Origin: Phycisphaerales bacterium
GTDB taxonomy: Bacteria > Planctomycetota > Phycisphaerae > Phycisphaerales > UBA1924
Assembly (NCBI GenBank): GCA_905339235.1
Contig: CAJPFG010000030.1
Location: 1-64,000, forward strand
Length of the DNA: 64,000 bases
Direction: 5' to 3'
Shown here: in pieces, positions 58,724 through 64,000 of the stretch
Layout of the letters: every line of letters begins with the position of its first letter
Position numbering within the stretch: the first letter of the stretch is position 1
The notes under the pieces: generated by a model
The model's input: only the letters and a program-made list of their open reading frames with translations
Database searches by the model: none
Told to the model about the DNA's origin: nothing
Translations under genes and position numbers: made by a program

Positions 58724-61363
58724 ATGACCAGCCACACAGGCCAATCCGGGTCGGCATGGTTCCACGACGAAGGGTCGCTTCTCGGACTGGCACGGCGGGT
58801 CCGCGCGAGCACGCGGACCCCCGAGATACCCGGGTACGACGAACTCACCGAGATCAAGCGCGGCGGGCAGGGCGTGGTCTACCAGGGCACGCAGCGATCC
58901 ACGCGCCAGCGCGTCGCGGTCAAGGTCCTGCTCGGGGGCGCTCTCGCCGGCGGGGCTCAACTCCGGCGGTTTGAACGCGAGGGTGAACTGGCCGCCAGCC
59001 TGCGGCACCCCAACGTAGTCCGCGTCTTCGACAGCGGCGTCACCGGCGAAGGCCTCGCCTACATGGTGATGGAGTATGTCGAGGGCCGGCCGCTGGACGA
59101 AGTGCTCCGCGAGGCTCCTGCGCCCCGAACTTCCTCGCGCGAGGATCAGGCGGAGCGCCGCCGGAGGATCGAAATCTTCGCGCAGGTCTGCGACGCGGTG
59201 GCCCATGCGCACCAGCGCGGCGTGATTCACCGCGACCTGAAGCCCTCCAACGTCCGGATTGACGCCGACGGGCGCGCTCGCGTGCTGGACTTCGGCCTGG
59301 CCAAGAGCGACGCCCCTGAAACGATCGAGGTGAGCACCTCGGGGCAGTTCCTGGGATCGCTCCCGTGGGCGAGCCCCGAGCAGGCGGCGGGCGATCCATC
59401 GAGTGTCGACACGCGCAGCGATGTTTACTCCCTGGGAGTGATGCTGCACCAACTGCTCACGGGCGAGTTCCCCTATGGGGTGGCCGGGAACCTGACGACG
59501 ACGCTGGAGAACATCCGCGGCACCCAACCGCGTCCGATCCGATCGTGCTCGCCGGGCGTGGATGAAGACCTGCAGACCATTGCCCTCAAGTGCCTCTCCA
59601 AGGAGCCGGATCGGAGGTATCAGAGCGCCGCGGATCTCACCGCGGATGTCCACGCGTGGCTCGCGGGCGAGCCCATCCGCGCGCGGCGCGACAGCGCCTG
59701 GTACACCCTCCGCAAGACGGCGCAGCGGCACCGGGCCGCGGCCATCACCGCCGGCGTCGCCCTCGTCGCCTCCCTGGGCGTGGCCACCTGGACCAGCGTG
59801 CTCTACTCCCGCGCCACCAGCGCCGAGGCCAAGGCCACAGCCTCGCTGGGTGTGGCCGAACGCGAACTGGGCGAGAAGTCCGCGGCCGTGGAGTTCCTCC
59901 GCACCATGCTCACCTCGCCCAATCCCTCGCAGGACGGCCGGCAGGTGAAAGTGGTTGACGTGCTCGGGGCCGCGCGCAAGCGCCTCGACGATGCCTCGCT
60001 TGCGCCCGCCTCCAAGGCCATCCTCTGCGCCGCCATCGGCGACACCTACATCGCCCTGGGCCAGTACGACCTGGCCGACCCGCTGATGAACATGGCCCGC
60101 GACCTGCGCGTGCAGATCCACGGCGAGAAGCACGTCGAATCGGTGTTCGCCCTGGTGCGACTCTCGTATCTTCGTTCCCGGCAGGGCAAACTCGACGAGG
60201 CGACCGACCTCGCCCGTCAAGCGGTGGCCGACGGCGAGAGCGCCCTCACCCCCAAGGAACGCGCCCGCACGCGGGCCCAGGAAGCCCTCGCCTTGGCCCT
60301 GCATTTCAATGGCAAACTCAAGGACGCGGAAACGGCCTTCCGCGCCGCCATCGATGATCAGCGCGCCCTGGGGAATGAGGACACCTCCGACTTCGCCGAG
60401 GCGGTCAGCAATCTCGCCGTGAACCTCCGCCAGCAGGAACGCACCGACGAGGCCCTGTCGCTGTACGAGTCGGAGATCGCCCGTGCCGCCGGGCGCGCCG
60501 GAAAGCCGACATCAACACAGTTCATTCTGAAGGGCAACTACGCGTCGGCGCTGCACGGCAAGGGGGACTACGAACGGGCGGCTCGGTACTACCGCGAGGC
60601 CATCGCCGGGCTGACGGACCTGCTGGGCGAGGATCACGACGACACGCTCAGCGCCGTCAGCAACCTCTCCACGCTGCTGATCCAGACGGGGAAGTTCGGC
60701 GATGCGGAGATCCTCCTGCGTCGCGGCGCCGCGGCCGCCGCGCGCACGCTGGGCCCCGACAACCCCACCACTCTTACCTTCTGGCACAACCTGTCCAAGG
60801 CCCTGCACGAGGTCGGCAAACTCGACGAGGCCGAGACGCTGATGCGCAAGACGCTCGACCAGCGCATCAAGATCCTGACGGAAGAGCACGCGCACACGCT
60901 CATCACGATGTCGAACCTGGCCGCGCTGTACCGGGCGATGGGGCGCGACGAAGACGCCTTCAAACTCGACTCTCGGGCGCTGGAGGTGCGGCGGCGTGTA
61001 CTGGGGGAATCCAACAGCGGAACGCTGATCTCGTACAGCAATGTCGGGCTGTACCTGGCCCAGCACGGCGAGATCGAGCGCGGGGTGGAGTACATCCGCA
61101 AGGCCGTGGACACCGCCGCCGCCACCCTCGGCCCCGATCACTTCTGGACCGGCGGGTTCCGCGGCAACCTGGCCAAGGCGCTGGACCTGTCCGGCAAAAC
61201 CGACGATGCCGAGCGGGAGTTCCTCGAGTCGCACCGGGTGCTCAACGCCTCTCTGGGCGCGGCCGACAAGCGCGTCAAGGCTTCCGCCAAGAGCATCGCG
61301 GAGTTCTACTCCAAACACCAGCGCCCGCAGGACGCGGATAAGTTCGGTGCGCTCGCGGAGTGA
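58724..61363 (+). CDS. Membrane Ser/Thr protein kinase with TPR sensor region
   Basis: A protein of 879 residues. Kinase domain at about residues 40-310: glycine loop RGGQGVVYQG, VAVKVL (Lys), VIHRDLKPSNV (HRD), VLDFGLAK (DFG) and GSLPWASPEQAAG. A membrane segment lies near residues 338-360 (AAAITAGVALVASLGVATWT). Beyond it, eight or so TPR-like repeats of about 42 residues follow (AYLGQY-type YIALGQYDLADPLMNMARDL; VSNLAVNLRQQERTDEALSL; VSNLSTLLIQTGKFGDAEIL). The outer or periplasmic TPRs probably sense a partner. It follows the sigma factor at 16 bp. It ends exactly where the next, convergent gene ends. Confidence 0.93.
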   Translation: MTSHTGQSGSAWFHDEGSLLGLARRVRASTRTPEIPGYDELTEIKRGGQGVVYQGTQRSTRQRVAVKVLLGGALAGGAQLRRFEREGELAASLRHPNVVRVFDSGVTGEGLAYMVMEYVEGRPLDEVLREAPAPRTSSREDQAERRRRIEIFAQVCDAVAHAHQRGVIHRDLKPSNVRIDADGRARVLDFGLAKSDAPETIEVSTSGQFLGSLPWASPEQAAGDPSSVDTRSDVYSLGVMLHQLLTGEFPYGVAGNLTTTLENIRGTQPRPIRSCSPGVDEDLQTIALKCLSKEPDRRYQSAADLTADVHAWLAGEPIRARRDSAWYTLRKTAQRHRAAAITAGVALVASLGVATWTSVLYSRATSAEAKATASLGVAERELGEKSAAVEFLRTMLTSPNPSQDGRQVKVVDVLGAARKRLDDASLAPASKAILCAAIGDTYIALGQYDLADPLMNMARDLRVQIHGEKHVESVFALVRLSYLRSRQGKLDEATDLARQAVADGESALTPKERARTRAQEALALALHFNGKLKDAETAFRAAIDDQRALGNEDTSDFAEAVSNLAVNLRQQERTDEALSLYESEIARAAGRAGKPTSTQFILKGNYASALHGKGDYERAARYYREAIAGLTDLLGEDHDDTLSAVSNLSTLLIQTGKFGDAEILLRRGAAAAARTLGPDNPTTLTFWHNLSKALHEVGKLDEAETLMRKTLDQRIKILTEEHAHTLITMSNLAALYRAMGRDEDAFKLDSRALEVRRRVLGESNSGTLISYSNVGLYLAQHGEIERGVEYIRKAVDTAAATLGPDHFWTGGFRGNLAKALDLSGKTDDAEREFLESHRVLNASLGAADKRVKASAKSIAEFYSKHQRPQDADKFGALAE

Positions 61364-63880
61364 CTACGGGCACGGCCCGCCGTTGACTCCCTGCTCCACG
61401 GCCTCCACGTCGAAGCCGTTCACCGCGCCGTCGTGGTTGTAGTCGGCGTCGGCCTGGCAGAAGTTGCTCGTGTCGCCGTTCACGGCCTGCTCCATGACCT
61501 CGATGTCGAAACCGTTCACCGCGCCGTCGCAGTTGACGTCCGGATCGCAGGCGGGCGGAGGCAGAGACGGCGCCGGGGCCGCGCCGGTCAACGCCGCGGG
61601 GTCGCCGGGCTTGTACAACCCCAACATAAGCGAGGAATCGATGGGCGGCGTGTCGGAATCGAAACGGAAGTTGTAGAGCGTGCCCCAGCGGAGCGGGTTG
61701 GAGTTGTCGCCCGGCGCGTACACGTCGGTCTCCCAGGTCAGCACGCCTCCGGACAGGGTCGCCGTCCAGGGGTTGTTGTGGAAGGGCTCGTCGTGGGAGC
61801 GCGGGGCGTGGAAGCCGATGTTCATGACGGCCGCGCCGCCCACCGGAACGGAGAACGACCGCACGCCGCGGTCGAGATCGTGGTTGTACAGGGCGTACTC
61901 GTAGTGCCAGACGCCGGGCGACGTTTCGACGACCAGGGCGCGAAGGATGCACTGCCCGTCGCTCTGGTCGGCCGGCTGCACGATTGAACGGGTCGCATCG
62001 AGCCATGAATCGATCGCGGGTCCGCTGGTCGATCCCGCGATACTGAGGTCAAAGTTCCACGCCCCGCCCGGGGACCCGGAGGGATACGCCAGTTCCCGGG
62101 CCACGCTGTTCATGTGGTTCGGATCATCGTGCGCGACCGTGTATTGCTCGGCGAAGTACAGCGCTCCCGCGTTCAGCGCGGGATCGAGGTCCGCATCGCG
62201 GATCTGCAGCCGGTGGCTGATCTCGTTGTGCGGGGGATTGTCCGGATTCGCGAGGTGGCTGGTCGTCGGATCGAAGGCCCCCGTGAACGGATTGATCTCC
62301 GAGCGCGGCCCCATGATCGACTGCGTCCCGTTATAGAACGCGCCGTAGGTATCCGAACAGCCCACCCCCAGGTGCGACCCGTCGGGGTACGGCTGACACC
62401 CAAAGCCGCACGCGTCCTCCTGCGCCGATCCCTGCATGTGCTTCACCCAGGACTGGCCGATCTGCTCGAGCCGGTTGTTCCTGAGCCGGTACATGTTGAA
62501 CACGAAAAACGGATGGCGCGCGTCGGGGTACGCCAGCGTGTCCAGAGGAACCGAGCCCGCGTTGCACAGGGGTGTGTCCATCGCGCAGCCGACGGTGTCA
62601 CCCTCGCGCCCCAACTGGACCATCGCGGAAATCTCGCCCACGTAGACGTCGGATCCGGTCTGGCCCGAGGGGAACGTCGAGAGCACTAGCGTGAACTGCC
62701 CGCTCTGGCCGTTCCACCCCCCCACCCGGATGTAGTAGGTCCCGCCCTGAACCGTGCTGAAGTTCACGCTCGACCCGAAGTTGGCGCACGCGTCGTCGTT
62801 GCACCCGATCTCGTTCAGGCTCGTCCCCGGGCACCCGCTGTGCACCGAGACGATCGTGTCGAACTGGCTATTGCAGGTGGAGACCGTCGCCTCTTCGTCG
62901 GCCGCGGCCGTGTACACGAACCACACGTCCGGCGACCCCGGATCGCACGAGGGGAAGCCGTCGGGCGTGGCGCCCAGCGTGCTGGATTGGGTCTCTCCCT
63001 GGAAGACGGGGACCGCGCTCGCGCAGTCGTCGGCGCCCGGCGGCGGGCACTGGGTCTGCACGTTGAGCGTGAAGTTCCCCGCGTTGTTGTTGTACCCGCC
63101 TACCCGCACGACGTACGGCGTCCCCGCGGTCACGGGGAGCCAGATCGTTGAGGCCAGGCCGCACCCGCCCTCGGTGTCGTCATTGCAGGCCAGTTCCGTC
63201 CCGCCCGAGTTGGGACATGCGTCGAAGATCGCCAGCACCGTGTCGAAGGTGCTGCCGCACGTATCGAACTGCACCGTGCAACTGCTGGTCGGCGTGTACA
63301 GGTACCACACGTCGGGCGCCGCGCCGATCAGCCCGCACGAGGCGATCCCGTCCAGGTGCCGGCCCGCCGTGCTCCCGCTGTACGTGCCGTCCCCGATCGG
63401 CGTCGCGTTGGGGCACTCGTCGTTGCCCGTTCCCGCGGCAAAGAACTGCACCCGCATGGTGTAGTTCCCGAACGCCCCGCTGTACCCGCTCATGCGGATC
63501 AGGTACTGCGTGCCCGCGGCGGGAACGCTCACCTGCACTCGCGAGCCCAGCCCGCACGCCCCGCCGGCGTCGTCGCTGCACGCGATCGCCGCTTCGCCGC
63601 ACGCCGGATGCAGCGACACCACCGTGTCGTACCCGCTCCCGCATGATTCCACGCGAAGCATCCCCGCCGCGGGCGCGACGTAGCGGTACCACACGTCGGC
63701 GCTGAACTCGGACTGGCCGCAGGGCGCGGAGCCGTCGATGGTCGCCCCGGAGGTCGTCCCCGAAAAGACCCCTGTCCCGATCGTCGGGGCGTTCACGCAG
63801 TCGTCGGACTGGGCGGGCGCCGCCGATCCGAGCGCGGCCACCAACGACAAGCCGACAACGAGTAATCGAATCGGACGCAT
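61364..63880 (-). CDS. Secreted protein with three PPC-like domains and dockerin-like tag
   Basis: A protein of 838 residues from the ATG at 63880. RPIRLLVVGLSLVAALGSAAPA is a signal peptide. Three repeated domains follow, at about residues 26-150, 153-280 and 285-405. Each has D(D/E)C.NA/SA near its start, PDVWY.Y or DVWFVY in the middle, a TC.S.FDT(V/I)(L/V)(A/S)(I/V) step, and GNFTL or GQFTLVL at the end. They resemble bacterial pre-peptidase C-terminal domains. Residues 410-770 form a region of unknown fold (AMVQLGREGDTVGCAMDTPL; GLYKPGDPA). The tag ends it ([45 protein letters not shown]). Stop codons of this gene and the kinase are adjacent (61363/61364). Confidence 0.87.
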   Translation of the reverse strand: MRPIRLLVVGLSLVAALGSAAPAQSDDCVNAPTIGTGVFSGTTSGATIDGSAPCGQSEFSADVWYRYVAPAAGMLRVESCGSGYDTVVSLHPACGEAAIACSDDAGGACGLGSRVQVSVPAAGTQYLIRMSGYSGAFGNYTMRVQFFAAGTGNDECPNATPIGDGTYSGSTAGRHLDGIASCGLIGAAPDVWYLYTPTSSCTVQFDTCGSTFDTVLAIFDACPNSGGTELACNDDTEGGCGLASTIWLPVTAGTPYVVRVGGYNNNAGNFTLNVQTQCPPPGADDCASAVPVFQGETQSSTLGATPDGFPSCDPGSPDVWFVYTAAADEEATVSTCNSQFDTIVSVHSGCPGTSLNEIGCNDDACANFGSSVNFSTVQGGTYYIRVGGWNGQSGQFTLVLSTFPSGQTGSDVYVGEISAMVQLGREGDTVGCAMDTPLCNAGSVPLDTLAYPDARHPFFVFNMYRLRNNRLEQIGQSWVKHMQGSAQEDACGFGCQPYPDGSHLGVGCSDTYGAFYNGTQSIMGPRSEINPFTGAFDPTTSHLANPDNPPHNEISHRLQIRDADLDPALNAGALYFAEQYTVAHDDPNHMNSVARELAYPSGSPGGAWNFDLSIAGSTSGPAIDSWLDATRSIVQPADQSDGQCILRALVVETSPGVWHYEYALYNHDLDRGVRSFSVPVGGAAVMNIGFHAPRSHDEPFHNNPWTATLSGGVLTWETDVYAPGDNSNPLRWGTLYNFRFDSDTPPIDSSLMLGLYKPGDPAALTGAAPAPSLPPPACDPDVNCDGAVNGFDIEVMEQAVNGDTSNFCQADADYNHDGAVNGFDVEAVEQGVNGGPCP

Positions 63881-63976
63881 GCTGCCTCCCGGGTTCGTGA
63901 GGTTCGCCTCCCGCTGCCCAGCATACCAGCCCGGCCGCGGGAATCGAGCGAATCTGCCGGCCTCACGCCGGGAACA

Positions 63977-64000
63977 TCAACAAGGCGCGCCGTTGACCCG
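63977..64000 (-). CDS. Truncated end of another dockerin-like tagged protein
   Basis: Reading leftward from the right edge, codons give RVNGAPC followed by TGA at 63977-63979. This is identical to the C-terminus of the proteins at 27705-30590 and 47819-50488. The rest of the gene lies beyond the window. It is too short for independent gene calling, but the exact match to a strongly conserved terminus, with a stop in register, makes it convincing. It would be the thirteenth tagged protein in this stretch. Confidence 0.75.
   Translation of the reverse strand, partial: RVNGAPC

Noticed and set aside
12554-64000. A cellulosome (cohesin-dockerin) system
   Set aside because: Dockerin-like loops are present, but no cohesin domain, scaffoldin or clear glycoside hydrolase is encoded in the window, and the four-cysteine pattern is unlike classical dockerins.
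12557-64000. The repeated 3' ends as a CRISPR array or mobile repeat
   Set aside because: The repeats are in frame, lie kilobases apart, and vary like protein-coding sequence; no short regularly spaced units were found.

Overview
This is a high-GC bacterial chromosome segment, most likely from the Planctomycetota and probably the class Phycisphaerae. That placement is an inference. It rests on many secreted proteins ending in a dockerin-like 'NGFDIE...EQ.VNG.PC' module, two stand-alone pseudopilin-like proteins with a C-terminal DGH signature, and a sigma factor next to a Ser/Thr kinase with TPRs. No rRNA, complete tRNA or CRISPR array was seen.

Layout. (1) 1-5954 looks like the right part of an integrated element. 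It holds a truncated ParB-domain DNA methyltransferase, two paralogous excisionase-type HTH genes around a tiny basic protein, an overlapping three-gene module (TIGR04255-like / unknown / DUF7689-like), and an intact IS3-family insertion with 40-bp inverted repeats and a CTGT target duplication. It ends at a 3' tRNA fragment (tRNA-Gln-like) that is a good candidate att site. A decayed gene tail at 6030-6143 follows. (2) 6203-12545 is core-like: an ArsR/SRPBCC operon with a probably leaderless promoter flanked by two matching dyads, an RlmI-type methyltransferase, release factor 3, a TPR lipoprotein and a small membrane protein. (3) 12554-25736 carries the first tagged secreted protein, a membrane protein, a tricorn-type protease, a B12/iron-type binding protein, GspD and GspE of type II secretion, and an ABC exporter. 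(4) 26071-33612 holds three tagged extracellular proteins, including a multicopper oxidase fusion, and a pseudopilin. (5) 33572-41576 is a six-gene, tightly overlapped minus-strand operon: three glycosyltransferases, an ABC exporter and two phosphotransferase-fold proteins. (6) 41725-64000 is dominated by tagged secreted proteins (PQQ-type sugar dehydrogenase, matrixin, beta-helix, EEP nuclease/phosphatase, trypsin-like protease, PPC-repeat protein). It also has a second pseudopilin, an SNase-like protein and a sigma factor/kinase pair.

How it fits together. Twelve complete proteins and one truncated protein share the same C-terminal module of two calcium-loop repeats with up to four cysteines. 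They carry unrelated catalytic or adhesive domains behind signal peptides. With gspD/gspE and pseudopilins nearby, the simplest model is that the module is a sorting or surface-attachment tag used with type II secretion. The sequence shows the shared tag; its role is inferred.
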